Position numbers and translations under genes: made by a program. This document shows, piece by piece, positions 47,801 to 57,644 of a stretch of DNA of 64,000 nt; positions within the stretch are counted from its first letter, which is position 1, and every line of letters starts with the position of its first letter. The notes beneath the pieces were generated by a model that ran no database searches, was not told the DNA's origin, and saw only the letters and a program-made list of their open reading frames with translations. This DNA is from Oreohelix idahoensis (lineage: Eukaryota; Mollusca; Gastropoda; Stylommatophora; Oreohelicidae): contig JAMPIV010008522.1 in the NCBI GenBank assembly GCA_024509875.1, forward strand, positions 749,001 through 813,000. Direction: 5' to 3'.

Positions 47801-49865
47801 GGGGAAGATAACTGAGGATCATCCTCAAGACTGGGACAGAGTTTTACCTGCGGCCCTCTTCGCTTACAGAGAGGTACCCAATGAACATACGGGATTTTCT
47901 CCCTTTGAACTCGTCTTTGGCGCGCGTCCGCGTGGCCCTATGTCGTTGCTTCACGATCTCATAACATCTGACAATATTGACGATGACACAAAGTCATCCT
48001 ACGAATATGTCATCGCGTTGAGACAAAAAATTATCGAAGCATGCAAATTAGCAACTTCTTCTTCTGAATTTGCGAAACAGAAGGCAAGGCAATTTGCCAA
48101 TAAGAAGAGATGCTTACGACAACTTTGTCCTGGTGACAAAGCATTTGTATTACTACCTTGTAGGGAAAACAGATTACTGATTTCTTGGAAAGGTCCGTAC
48201 GATATAATATCGAAAATTTCCGATGTCGACTATATTGTCGATATTGATGGGAAGCATAAAACCTTCCACATCAATATGCTTACTGAATTCCATGAACGTC
48301 CGGATTATTTGCAACCCATTTTCCAAGCAACGGACAATTCTCCAGTACAACATGGTCATTACTCATCACTGTCCGTGATACAGGATGAGGAAACAAGTTT
48401 TTCAGATGTAAATCTTCCTCTTCCAATGATCCCACTTCATTCTAGTGAATCATGGAAGAACGTTACTGTCTCTCCTGATTTGTCTCTAGGAGAACAGCGA
48501 CAAGTTTCAACTATGTTGCAAACATTTCAGGATGTACTCACTGACATCCCTGGACAAACGAATGTCATTCAACATGACATTGTTCTAACTGACCATACTC
48601 CTATTAGGGTTAGACCTTATCCTATACCTATACATTTTCAAGCACAGGTCGAGAAAGAGTTGGATGAGATGATAGATTTGAAAATAATCGAACCATCCAC
48701 CTCTGCATATTCTTCGCCGATGGTTATTGTGCGTAAAAAAGACAATAACATACGTCTTTGCGTTGACTATCGAAAATTGAATCAAGTAACGAAGTTCGAT
48801 GCCGAACCTATGCCTTTACTGGAAGAGCTACTTACTCGACTCTCCAAATCTCATTTTTTCACTAAACTTGATTTGTCTAAAGGATATTGGCAAGTTCCTT
48901 TATCTGAACGCGCCAAACCTCTCACGGCTTTTTCAACACCTAGAGGTTTGTTCCAATGGAATTTTATGCCTTTCGGTCTTATGAACGCACCAGCTACATT
49001 CGTACGCATGATGCGCCGAATCCTATCTTATCGGTCAGATGTCATTGCATATCTAGACGACATCTGTCTTTTCAGCGATACTTGGGAAGATCACTATTCA
49101 GGGTTAGATGAATTGCTGTCTACTTTGCGCGAGCACAACCTGACAGCGAAACCCTCTAAAGCCTATATTGGTTTTAGCGAAATTTCTTTCCTAGGCCACC
49201 GAGTTGGTCATGGTTTCCTAAAGACAGAGGACCATAATACTAGTAAGATACTTAACATCTCAATCCCTAAGACTAAAAAACAGGTGAGAAGTCTGTTAGG
49301 TCTTATTCAATTTTATGGCAGATTCATTCAGAATCTATCCTCTATCATGGCACCTCTTTCAACACTTCTAAAGAAAGGTTCGCCTAATGTGGTCCACTGG
49401 TCTCAGGAATGCCAATGCTCTCTGGATAAGATTAAAACATTGTTTTCAACACCACCTATTTTAGTGCTACCCACTAAAGATAAAACATTCGTTCTTCGTA
49501 GTGACGCTTCATCCACTGGGATTGGAGCGGCACTAATGCAAGAGTACTCTGGAACTCTGCATCCTGTAATGTATATTTCCAGAAAACTTAATGCGGCAGA
49601 AAGGAATTATTCGGTTTTAGACCGTGAGCTATTAGCTATGGTTTGGTCGATTCTCAAACTACAGAGATTCCTTCTGGGCGCACATTTCATAGTAGAAACC
49701 GACCAAAAAGCTCTTACTGCTATACAGAGTAAGAATTTGAAGAGCTCGAGGTCTACTCGATATGCAATTGCTCTTCAACCTTTTCATTTCTCTGTGCGAG
49801 CTATTCGTGGATCAGATAATGTGATGGCAGACATTCTGTCAAGATGCCCACATGATTCCACATAA
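44889..49865 (+). CDS. Gag-Pol polyprotein (Gag-PR-INT-RT-RH), 1658 residues
   Basis: The first ATG (44889, ACACCATGT) is preferred over a TTG seven codons upstream. Residues about 20-180 form a long Glu/Lys/Ala/Gln coiled coil with tandem 9-residue units (EAEQKRLDS). The Gag core follows (FWLDRFERSC, about 225), then an Arg/Gly/Asn/Tyr-rich basic region. C546 opens a CPQC...CGH cluster in place of a normal CCHC knuckle. Protease has DSG at D599. Integrase has an HHCC finger (H793, CRSCKVC), the D865-D925-E961 triad with DD35E spacing and a GPY module near 1100. RT carries LDLSKGYW and YLDD (D1390, D1391). RNase H begins at SDAS (D1539) and ends near ADILSR. The chain would be cleaved by its protease and acts in cytoplasmic particles and the nucleus. 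No stop or frameshift. Confidence 0.96.
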   Translation: MSTLEYFIIQGKALDKTGQQLEQWAVAQYDKALAAEERRAMAEEKRLEREAEAAAEQKKLQMQVEQRRFEAEQKKLEREAAAEQKRLDSEAEQKKLEKEAAAEQKRLDSEAEQKRLDREAEQKRLDSEAEQKRLDREAEQKRLDSEAEQKRLDREAEEKKAIREHEFELEKLRLTSMSNVNQASSGNGKPSTYKVKVPPFNQSSDDITFWLDRFERSCRTHNVDKSQYANQLAENLKGESLTRLCLVGEADKDNYDVIRAALIKKYQLSEEGYRLLFKTMVPETGVEFSEFTAKARLTADRWIELSKTEKTYEGLMDLLLRDKIMSCVNKPFLEFIHERKPKSLKEMEEYCSQYVTAHPDVTFGNTKIKESMPVASATPYNPNYSHRFQGPQNRFDKKGNHNSYQNQGNQSFQGSSSKNWRRADSSRHRGGHNYRNFRRGSNYRNYQGYPSWSQQDHNYRDTHYNEYDNGNQVNYDSNPNRGYNRGNNNYRGDNNRGRSQNKRHKPHFQANSAQQESHEAYKQSKDNNDASNMACAAFDFGRASQCPQCKTLFEPTTVSTLSCGHPLPALPASVAHDGRGSLVLHKGLVNNNPVSVLFDSGCTTIGVRQSLVDPSRATGQVVKCVTFGGTLEKYSTAIIRIATPFFTGDVHACLLPNPIADLIIGRIHGVRECTPQQISTWERQNMQIANAVVTRAQALNMPQTSSTEDNEVHNQDNPLVISRDSFIKQQEDDPTLKKFFILATKGDPNKDTSRKSWITKKNGVLVRMVQDSITSSHSQILVPKNLRVKILQHAHDSQCAGHMGFSRTKSRVLAAFFWPLVNKDIQIYCRSCKVCQEVKSKGPRHAAPIQAADIPIRPFQKMAIDIIGPFKIKSARGHQFILTCVDMCTRWPEAIPLKSITTADIADALWLIFSRLGFPGEILSDHGTQLISDTMSQVMSTLQIDRSLSSIYHPMSNGMVERLNRTLKNLLGKITEDHPQDWDRVLPAALFAYREVPNEHTGFSPFELVFGARPRGPMSLLHDLITSDNIDDDTKSSYEYVIALRQKIIEACKLATSSSEFAKQKARQFANKKRCLRQLCPGDKAFVLLPCRENRLLISWKGPYDIISKISDVDYIVDIDGKHKTFHINMLTEFHERPDYLQPIFQATDNSPVQHGHYSSLSVIQDEETSFSDVNLPLPMIPLHSSESWKNVTVSPDLSLGEQRQVSTMLQTFQDVLTDIPGQTNVIQHDIVLTDHTPIRVRPYPIPIHFQAQVEKELDEMIDLKIIEPSTSAYSSPMVIVRKKDNNIRLCVDYRKLNQVTKFDAEPMPLLEELLTRLSKSHFFTKLDLSKGYWQVPLSERAKPLTAFSTPRGLFQWNFMPFGLMNAPATFVRMMRRILSYRSDVIAYLDDICLFSDTWEDHYSGLDELLSTLREHNLTAKPSKAYIGFSEISFLGHRVGHGFLKTEDHNTSKILNISIPKTKKQVRSLLGLIQFYGRFIQNLSSIMAPLSTLLKKGSPNVVHWSQECQCSLDKIKTLFSTPPILVLPTKDKTFVLRSDASSTGIGAALMQEYSGTLHPVMYISRKLNAAERNYSVLDRELLAMVWSILKLQRFLLGAHFIVETDQKALTAIQSKNLKSSRSTRYAIALQPFHFSVRAIRGSDNVMADILSRCPHDST

Positions 49866-50330
49866 CTATTAGGGCTTAGACTTCTTGATATGTCTAGTTC
49901 TATAGTAGTTCCTTTTCTATATCATGATAGATACACATTTGTAATTTAATAATATAATGATTGTATCACTACATAGCGGTTCATTGATGTTTATTCACCG
50001 CTGTGCTTTGATGATTTTTTCTTCATAAATCATAAATTTAAGATATCTAATACGAAATGATGATATGAATTTTTTAGGCATCGTGTAATTGCCAGAATTG
50101 TATTATACTTTGATGACACCTTCCTGGAAAAATATACTTGTACAGAAATAATTTCTCTCAGTTTATGAGACACATTCTCACCAGTCGCTCCATAAGTCGA
50201 CTTAGCCTCATATTAGGCGTTATAGGTAGTCCTGATATTTTCATCTGCGCATTATTCATGCGTTGTGAGCCTATTGTACGTTGCTCCTAGATGTATTTCA
50301 AAAAAAAAAAAGTTCCATTTTTTTTTTCCC

Positions 50331-50347
50331 GGGAGGTGTGGTAAGAC
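50331..50347 (+). other. Probable polypurine tract
   Basis: GGGAGGTGTGGTAAGAC precedes the 3' LTR. It is less purine-pure than the tract of the element at 14629. Confidence 0.5.
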
Positions 50348-51797
50348 TGTTACGTGCAGTCTTTGATATCTTACAATATTATACATTGGTATACTTGTTA
50401 TGTTCGCAAATATTTTGTAAACAAAATAGTGCTTAAGGAAAAGTCATTATTGAGTTACTTCCCTTGAAAGTTGTGCCGTCTCTTCGATCGAACTCCGCGG
50501 ATGAATCCATTTTACTGCGATTTATTCGTTGTTTGGGTAGTAATAGATTGTTCTTGCTTCAGAATATCTATGGCCTGAATTTATGTGTATTGTTTGTCTG
50601 AGTAGGACGAGTTTGTCTTATATCTGTATATCTTTACATATCTAAGTCGAACTATATGTTCTGTTGTCTCTAGAGAGGTCAAAGGCTATTCGGCGGATGT
50701 GCCGCTAAAGTGTGGTGTGATTTGGCTTCGTCCTGATGGGGACTGTGTTTTTTCCTATGTCGGCTTGTCGCCGGGAAAAAGTGATCTCAGTACTTGTGGG
50801 GAAAGTGATAGTCGTCTAGACCTATCGTGTATGCTTTACCCCAGTGTTTATTCGTATTGCCAAGGAATGGCAGAATCATATTTCTGATACCAAGGTAATC
50901 AAAGATACTCTTATGAACTCTCGTACGAAGCCACCATTTTCGATAGGTACGATTTGAATGTCTAAGAGAATATATTTGACTCGATGAAAACGACTTCGAT
51001 TCCTAGCAGCACTATATCCTGTAGAATGCAGTCAATTGTTCATGATCAAATCTACAGAGCAATGAAATGTTTTATGAATGACTAACTTTAGGACAGATTC
51101 ATTATCTGTATCCAAACGTGAGTGACAGCTCACGAGTGAAGCCATCTTGGAACCAAACATGTAGTGACTTTCAAGAAGAGAAAAGGGATGCCCGTATTAT
51201 CGCTTGATTAGTCCAGAGATCACTGCTACACATGAGAACCCTTTATTAGCGGTTCAATATTATTATATGAAAAATATGTGCTGAACATTATGTTGGAGAA
51301 TCGTCGCTAGACGAGATTAGGTAGAAGCCATCTGAAATATTGTTTATAAGCTGACGTGCTCAGTCAGTGAAGTCAGATGATATATATGTATGGGCGATAC
51401 TGAGTGCTTGGCTACTGACAGTCCATTATACTATTATGCTGCATGAGTGCCCATGTAACATTGCAAGACCATTTATCCACTGTACCATGATGTATTATGC
51501 CAACCTGTGATTTGTCACTATCTGTGCTGTCGAGTGTATACGTCCAATTAAACTGTAGAAAGGTACACAGTCGTTGGTGTCGGTGACTTCCAGCCATACA
51601 TGAGTGTGAGAAAAGAACATTTGTCAACACCACGAACCCTTATTGTCATTCGCACATTATACACTCAATCCATGTCTACACACCACTGCGTAGGTCAAGT
51701 TGACATTCCATACACTACAGTGGAGCAGACAACACCATAGAGATCTTATCAACTGATGATGATGATGTCTGTCTTCCAAAAAAAAGAGTCGTTATCA
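50348..51797 (+). repeat. 3' LTR (1450 bp)
   Basis: Same length as the 5' copy; ends TCGTTATCA followed by GAGAG. Confidence 0.95.
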
Positions 51798-51845
51798 GAG
51801 AGACAGAAAATTAAATAGTTTGGCCATCTCATGAGATTTGGTGGT
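51798..51845 (+). pseudogene. Decayed LINE fragment, right part
   Basis: Reads ERQKIK, a stop, then FGHLMRF: the tail motif (W.GH..R) expected right after the VSIRND text at 42255-42325. It joins exactly across the GAGAG duplication. Confidence 0.6.
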
Positions 51846-52250
51846 CACAGTAGCTCAGAGAGGTATGAGGTTCGCTCCCAGCACAGGGAATATAATTGAT
51901 GGAAATATTTTTCAGAACCAGTGGTTCCTAAGGATGATACACTTCCCCCTGGTTCCCGTGTGCAAGTTACGCACATTAAAAATCTCTCGGCAGTTGGAAA
52001 CTGTAATGAGTAGGCCGTACGGCCGCTGACCTGGCTAAATTTACAAAGTTAGGAACCCCCCACAAAAAATATATTTATAGAATGTGTGATTCCTGTATAT
52101 GTATACATATATTGGGATCCTCGCCGGTTCTACGGAGTTCTTGCACTGTGCTGAGATTGCCGTTGTGTGAACTAAGGGAGGAAATTGGAGCACTTATGGA
52201 GTTGTCCGTGAGCAAAGAAGATGGTCCTTAAAACCGAACCAAACCATCAG
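51846..52250 (+). mobile_element. tRNA-derived SINE, copy B
   Basis: AGTAGCTCAGAGAGG (A-box-like) and AGGTTCGCTCCC (B-box-like) start the unit. The body matches 25898-26365 in inverse orientation (CGTGTGCAAGTTACGCAC, AAAAATCTCTCGGC, CGGCCGC, GCACTGTGCTGAGAT) and the end is an AAACCGAACCAAACC tail. Confidence 0.6.
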
Positions 52251-52277
52251 ATTTGAGCTTGATACGTTACCACTATG

Positions 52278-52561
52278 CCGCCTGCAACAATAGAAGACCT
52301 AGTTTCAGAGCACAAGGAAGACCGCCGTCTGCAACAATAGAAGATCTAGTTTCAGAGCACAAGGAAGACCGCCGTCTGCAACAATAGAAGATCTAGTTTC
52401 AAAGCACGAGGAAGATCGCCGTCTGCAACAATAGAAGATCTAGTTTCAGAGCACAATTCAGACCGCCGTCTGCAACAATAGAAGATCTAGTTTCAGAGCA
52501 CAATTCAGACCTCCGTCTGCAACAATAGAAGATCTAGTTTCAGAGCACAATTCAGACCGCC
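52278..52561. repeat. 47-bp satellite array, left part
   Basis: About six units of CCGCCGTCTGCAACAATAGA then AGATCTAGTTTCAGAGCACA plus a variable AGGAAGA or ATTCAGA end. Interrupted at 52562. Confidence 0.95.
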
Positions 52562-53862
52562 TGTTGAGGATTGCTTCATGTCTGCAGCATGGCGCATTCC
52601 TCAAATGATTATATCTCCGCGACTGATGTCGATGATTGTTTCATGCTTACAGACATTTGGATTTGTCGACGATCCGAATGGCTGTATCATGGAACACCTC
52701 AAACGAATAGAGATATATCTCATCGACCGATGTCGATGATTGTTGCATGTGTGCAAGCATTTGAGTTTGGCCAACTCGGATTGCTGCACCGTGGAACATC
52801 GCAATTGAATATATATTAACGACGTAGTATGCATATCTCTATGCATGACGCGTATGTCTTTGTAACGTCATTCGACTTGTGGGTTTTGACCCGGACGGCA
52901 GTGTGTTTCAGAAGTGTGGCCATTGCCACTTATATTGTGTGGTACAACCACTTTTTAATTGTGTGGCTGGGAAGCCATTTGAGCAGTGTATTTCTTGAAC
53001 CAAACGTAAGTCGTCGTATGAATAACGCAGTTTGCATAATTATGGCAGATTAGCCCGGCGTGGTATGCCAAAGGAACATTATGTTACTAGCAATAGTGTA
53101 AGACTAGTATAGATGGATATTGTACAGCTAGCGGCAAGCGTAAGCCTAGTGTAACGGATATTAAACGATTAGCAGTAGACGTAAGCCTAGCATAATAAGT
53201 GTATTGAAAAAACTAGCAGGATAGTTAAGTCTAGTGCAACAGGCTATTGTATAAACTAGCGACGGGAGTAAGTCTAGTTAGCCTCTGAATTTATGCCAAA
53301 GGACATTGGCCGTTAAAAGGAACTGACCTCTAACCAGAACTCTAGATAGAGATTGTGAACATGTGCTTATGAAATAATGAGAACTCTTACAGATCGTATA
53401 TGAATGTGATGTGACTTTTGTTCCCATGTAGTTGGTGTCTGCTCATGGTATGAAATTACTAATTAAATATTTTGAGTCGTCAAAATCATAGTCTTATCAA
53501 CTATCGTATTCGGAGTTGAGTTAAATGCTATTCATCTTCAACTGATCATGACCAGTGATGATTAATGTCTTAACACGCTGCATCTCACACTGCCAATATA
53601 ATCAATAAGACAAGAGACTCATACAGGTCAGTCAAGGGTCGAATATTTAATATGAAATATATTCAGCACATAATGAATCACAAGGGTTAAAGCAGACATT
53701 ATCGATACCAACGGACAGTATTACGGAATCCTACAAAAGTGATAAGAACCCGAGGGACTTTGACTCTATAAACTGAATACGCATATAATAACTTGGTCAT
53801 CCTCAAATACTAGAAGTCATCGAAGCACCCATAACACACGTGGGTCCCGAGAGGCCTTAACA
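52562..53862. mobile_element. Solo LTR (1301 bp) inside the satellite
   Basis: Starts TGTTGAGG, ends CCTTAACA (imperfect inverted ends, TG...CA), and is flanked by CCGCC on both sides (52557-52561 and 53863-53867). Removal restores a continuous satellite phase. It contains imperfect internal repeats (GATTGTTTCATGC/GATTGTTGCATGT about 52634 and 52738; CTAGCGGCAAGCGTAAGCC-like units at 53080-53290). No relation to the other LTRs was seen. Orientation is not determined. Confidence 0.85.
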
Positions 53863-54100
53863 CCGCCGTCTGCAACAATAGAAGATCTAGTTTCAGAGCA
53901 CGAGGAAGATCGCCGTCTGCAACAATAGAAGATCTAGTTTCAGAGCACAAGGAAGACCGCCGTCTGCAACAATAGAAGATCTAGTTTCAGAGCACAATTC
54001 AGACCGCCGTCTGCAACAATAGAAGATCTAGTTTCAGAGCACAATTCAGACCGCCGTCTGCAACAATAGAAGATCTAGTTTCAGAGCACAAGGAAGACCA
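53863..54100. repeat. 47-bp satellite array, right part
   Basis: About five further units identical in type to 52278-52561; the two parts form one original array of about eleven units. Confidence 0.95.
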
Positions 54101-55140
54101 AGCGACAGATGACAGATGGTTAGACAAAATCACAGACATTTTACAACAAGGCTCACCGCAGACAGGGCGACACATCTAGCTCAATAACGCGAATGTCAGC
54201 TTCTATCTACGCTTCGCGGTAACGAAAAAGTAAAAATAAAAAAAACAGCGACGTAACTTGCAAAGCCTTTGAGATGAAAACTGAAGTGCGGCTGAAGCAT
54301 CTCTTATGCCCCAGGAGTTTACAAACCATACTGGCTGTAGGTTAGATAATAAAACGTCGCTGTTAGCTGGAAAAAAGCTACATACTTTACCATGTTATTG
54401 TGGCCCCGTAGAAATATGGCATGGCACTCTGGGAGTCATTTAGCCCACGCTGAGAACCACCGATCTAGATTGGGTGTCGGTAACCCAGGAGACATAAAGA
54501 TCTACTTTAGAAACACTGATCTCTCCAAAGATCTACTTTAGAAACACTGATCTCTCTAAAGATCTACTTTAGAAACACTGGTATCTCTAAAGATCTACTT
54601 CGATAAAGCCATGTCTGTTTTCAGGTTCAGAGCATTTGAAATTTGGAATAAGTATAACCTATATGTAACTTTTATCTCTGCCGCACGGGCTGCTTCATTC
54701 AGTCACATCAAGAGCGCACTGGAAAATTTTAGCTAGATATTTTACCGAATGTAATGTCAAAGAAAAAGTCGGTTTCTATCTTAAACAGTTTACGAGTAAA
54801 GTGAATTTGAGTAAGATAGCTTACGGGTTTTCACTGGGAATGTGGTGAACGTACCGTACCTTTAAACATGAGGGCACAACCATTTTAGACTCTCCCTTAT
54901 TTACGTCAGGTTAAAGGCTAGTTTATTTTAATTTGTTTCTGGGAATAAAAAAAATAAAACTTATTTGTCAAATAGCTAATTGTTTTGACATTAATTTCAA
55001 ATATATCCTTAAGCTCAAGCGGGGATATTTAAAAAAAAAAACGGTGTGACTTTTCAATCATCCAATATTTATCTTGACAGCAGTATTGATAAAGTTGAAG
55101 GAACAGGCATGCCATCAAAATAAAAACATTTAATGCCAGG
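54101..55140. other. Mixed repeat DNA without genes
   Basis: Includes a 31-bp tandem repeat at 54496-54608 (AAAGATCTACTTTAGAAACA..., about 3.6 units) and a hAT-end-like CTGAGAACCACCG near 54448. Otherwise nothing recognised. Confidence 0.5.
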
Positions 55141-55144
55141 GATG

Positions 55145-55184
55145 GGGGGGGGGGGGGGGGTGGGGGGGGGGGGGGGGGGGGGGC
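55145..55184. repeat. Poly-G tract
   Basis: About 40 bases of G with one T interruption; its true length may be affected by assembly. Confidence 0.9.
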
Positions 55185-55199
55185 GCTTCCATGACATTT

Positions 55200-55372
55200 G
55201 GGAAATACGGGTAGTTCTCTGTTTACGCGTGTTTCATTTACGCGAATTTGAAAATACGAGAACCAATTTGTAGGCATCTTTGTTTTATTTACGAGCCAAA
55301 CTCGAAGTTAAACGACCCGACATTTTTACAAGATTTTATCTGCGCACTAACGGGAACGCGAGAGCAAGATGA
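55200..55372 (+). repeat. Tigger-like terminal fragment
   Basis: GGGTAGTTCTCTGTTTACGC starts the unit; inverted copy at 41228-41412. Confidence 0.65.
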
Positions 55373-55386
55373 TAATAATTTGAATG

Positions 55387-55708
55387 CTTCGAGACCGCAA
55401 GATGCAGCAATAGTGAAAGCAGTCAGCGACCCATAGCTTGACTGCTTGCATCAGGACCAGCGAACCAGAGCTGGTCAAGACCGCACTCCACCTCCACGTG
55501 GTGGTCCTGGAAACAGTCTGCAGCAGTGCAGTCTGGCTGAGCGAGTGCGGATCGAAATGGGAAGGCAAACCCGGTCCCTAAAAAATGCCGTGCAGAAGTC
55601 GGATGTGTCGACCGAAAGGTGCAAATATCACAGCTTAGGCGCAAACAGACACAACGCAACCACCGTCCTTTTCAGGGCGAACGAGGAAGAAGAAGAAGAA
55701 GAAGAATG
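55387..55708 (+). mobile_element. Short retroposon with histone-type stem-loop, copy 3
   Basis: About 322 bp from GACCGCAAGATGCAGC to a (GAA)n tail. The hairpin CGTCCTTTTCAGGGCG (one G-T pair) lies at 55664-55679, preceded by CAACGCAACCAC. It is inserted in the opposite orientation into the I-clade LINE that resumes at 55709. Confidence 0.75.
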
Positions 55709-56596
55709 CTTCTTTAGAGGTTTTCCATTCATGTCGGAGCCATCCATTTTGGACCTTTCGAAGCATGGATTGGGAGTCTGATACAATAAGTGCCTTTGTT
55801 AATAAAGACTCAGACAGCCATCTTAAAGCAGCAGTAACTGCCTTTACCTCCATTCTTATGCTGGAGGTTGTTATCATGTAAGCCCCGCTATGTTCAGCGA
55901 CGGTTCTACCCTTTACTCTAACAGAGAACCCCTACCTTGATTTATCACCACAGATTACAGGCCCATCAGTGTACACAATGGCATCATCATCCCCTGAAGT
56001 ATCATTTATCAGCTGATCAATTTTCAGCTCTGCTCTCCCATTGTCCAAGTTCTGCATTCTCAACCAAGGCTGATGATGACAAGCTGGTAGTTCATCCAGC
56101 TCTGATCTGACTTATTCCAATCTTCTCCCTTGAATATATTTTCATTTGTGGCCACCCGTCTGATTGAAGCCTCAGCCTGCGCCATCCATGACATCCCCCT
56201 CTTTATTCTTGCTCCTTTGATGTCAGCTATGTTCCCATGCAGGGAATGCCTTTTGTCTGTGGTTACTCGCATATACGCTTTTACCTGGGCCATCGCATAT
56301 CTGGATCTAATTGGCAGCAATCCAAGCATGTGCCGCATCATCACAATGGGGGTATCTCGCGTACAGCCCAAGACTATACGCACCCATTCATTCTGAATGC
56401 GTTCCAGTCCTTCACACTGTGATATTGACAGCGTGAGTATTCCCAGGCCATACTCGATTACATATAAAACTAGCTGATGATACAGGAGAAACAGTAGTCC
56501 CTGCCCCAGGTACGCTGCAGCCATTGTTTTTAGGACTGCCAGACCTCTCTTGCACTTCTGTATGATGTGATCAACATGGTGCTTATACGATAGCAC
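55709..56596 (-). pseudogene. I-clade LINE ORF2 (end of RT and RNase H), Nimbus-like
   Basis: On the - strand 56596-56060 encodes the region just after RT (LSYKHHVDHI, CKRGLAVLKTMAA, FLLYHQLVL, IEYGLGI, RIQNEWVRIVLGCTRDTP, KRGMSWMAQAE), very like mollusc I-clade elements. 55877-55720 then reads ITTSSIRMEVKAVTAALRWL and IVSDSQSMLRKV, the centre of a LINE RNase H domain with its Glu and Asp. The stretch between has stops, and RNase H is cut by the retroposon at 55387-55708. ORF2 would copy the element RNA at the target site. This copy is 5'-truncated at 56596 and inactive. Confidence 0.8.
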
Positions 56597-56820
56597 GGGA
56601 CGAAACCAGCCCCAAGGTCAATCTCAACAAAGACTGTATGCTTTGGTGCTCCTTGAATAACTCCATACTAAAAGCAGATCTTCCAGAAATTACTCCCAGT
56701 GGACAGAAAACTTAAAGGCAGGACAAGAAATACCTTGGAGTAACATTCGATCGAACCAACAGGTTACAAACATTTATAGATGGATGCTTGCGTTGTATAG
56801 AAAGATAAAAACGGTATGAC
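56597..56820 (+). pseudogene. I-clade LINE RT fragment, opposite strand
   Basis: The + strand reads NLNKDCMLWCSLNN, KADLPEI and KYLGVTFDRTNR with a stop near the middle, the end of the RT domain of an I-clade ORF2. It abuts head to head with the fragment on the - strand. Confidence 0.6.
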
Positions 56821-57000
56821 ACATTTACAAGTGGGGAACTAACTTAAAGAACAAGACATATATTAGTGAAACCATAAATGTGGGGAAGACGCTAGCAATG
56901 GATAGAGCCCTCATTTATGGAACCAGCCCATAACATTATAGGCAGTCCTTGATATGGAATCACCAAGGTAAAAGAATCAGTGGGAGATTCCACCCCCTTC

Positions 57001-57027
57001 CCCCCCCCCCCCCGACCCCCCCCCCCC

Positions 57028-57081
<54 letters not shown>

Positions 57082-57082
57082 A
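57001..57082. repeat. Poly-C tract followed by poly-A
   Basis: About 70 bases of C with few interruptions and then A9 or more. Pro-, Gly- or Lys-rich open frames here are artefacts. Confidence 0.9.
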
Positions 57083-57144
57083 TAGTGTACAAGGATATGA
57101 GAATCGGAGACGGAATTCACAAGCACAAAGAAAATATTTCATTC

Positions 57145-57215
57145 ATTAGCTCTGACATGTCGTAAAATGCGAATAATATGAGACTGCGCATGAGAGTTTT
57201 ACTGAACTTACGAAA
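57145..57215 (+). repeat. Dispersed repeat (CATGTCGTAA family), partial
   Basis: TCTGACATGTCGTAAAATGC and GAATAATATGAGACTGCGCATG align with 34355-34395. Confidence 0.45.
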
Positions 57216-57469
57216 TCGATATTGATGTCTATTCTTTCAGTCATTACTGACTATAGGAACGCGCCCCAGAAACGATTTATCGGTGGGCACGAGGTTGGGC
57301 GCTTGGATAAAGAGGTCAAGCTGTTGCCTATACTGCATGCCTCTGCTGGTGAATCACAGAGGAACAGCGCAGCCGATACAGTCTGGCTCCAGTCTTAGGA
57401 AATGAAAAGAAAGCAAGTCCAACAAAAGAGTGAGATATTTCAACTCAAATGTCAAGGTGGCACTGCGGT

Positions 57470-57636
57470 CAGAGGCGGATCTAATATCAAGCTAATGAAG
57501 CGTGAGCTTCTAGGCCTCCCAAGTCCAGTTTTCTCTATATTACGTTTCTTTCCCATCCCCCAACACTTTTTTAAATATAAAGGGGCCCCTCCAAGAGTTC
57601 AAGCTTCAGGGCCCCTAAAATGTAGATCCGCCACTG
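57470..57636. mobile_element. hAT-type MITE (167 bp)
   Basis: Ends CAGAGGCGGATCTA and TAGATCCGCCACTG are inverted repeats with one mismatch; 8-bp flanks ACTGCGGT (57462-57469) and CCTGCGGT (57637-57644) match at seven of eight bases, the duplication length of hAT elements. No coding capacity. Confidence 0.85.
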
Positions 57637-57644
57637 CCTGCGGT

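Larger units (their letters stand above)
42326..51797 (+). mobile_element. Intact young LTR retrotransposon, Gmr1-like (integrase before RT)
   Basis: 9472 bp bounded by two 1450-bp LTRs (42326-43775, 50348-51797) that differ at only about four positions by eye, with GAGAG duplicated at both edges (42321-42325 and 51798-51802). Inside is one uninterrupted Gag-Pol frame. Domain order is Gag, protease, integrase, RT, RNase H. Most Ty3/gypsy elements have integrase last; integrase-first order is known from the Gmr1-type group. With an open frame, near-identical LTRs and a perfect duplication, this copy inserted recently and may be capable of movement. Confidence 0.95.

Noticed and set aside
55709..56820. 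Twin-priming inversion of one LINE copy
   Set aside because: The overlapping text of the two halves (LSYKHHVDHI against NRLQTFIDG) is not the same sequence, so two different elements are more likely; kept only as a low-interest finding.
56892..57165. Pro-rich and Gly-rich frames on both strands
   Set aside because: Produced by the poly-C tract.
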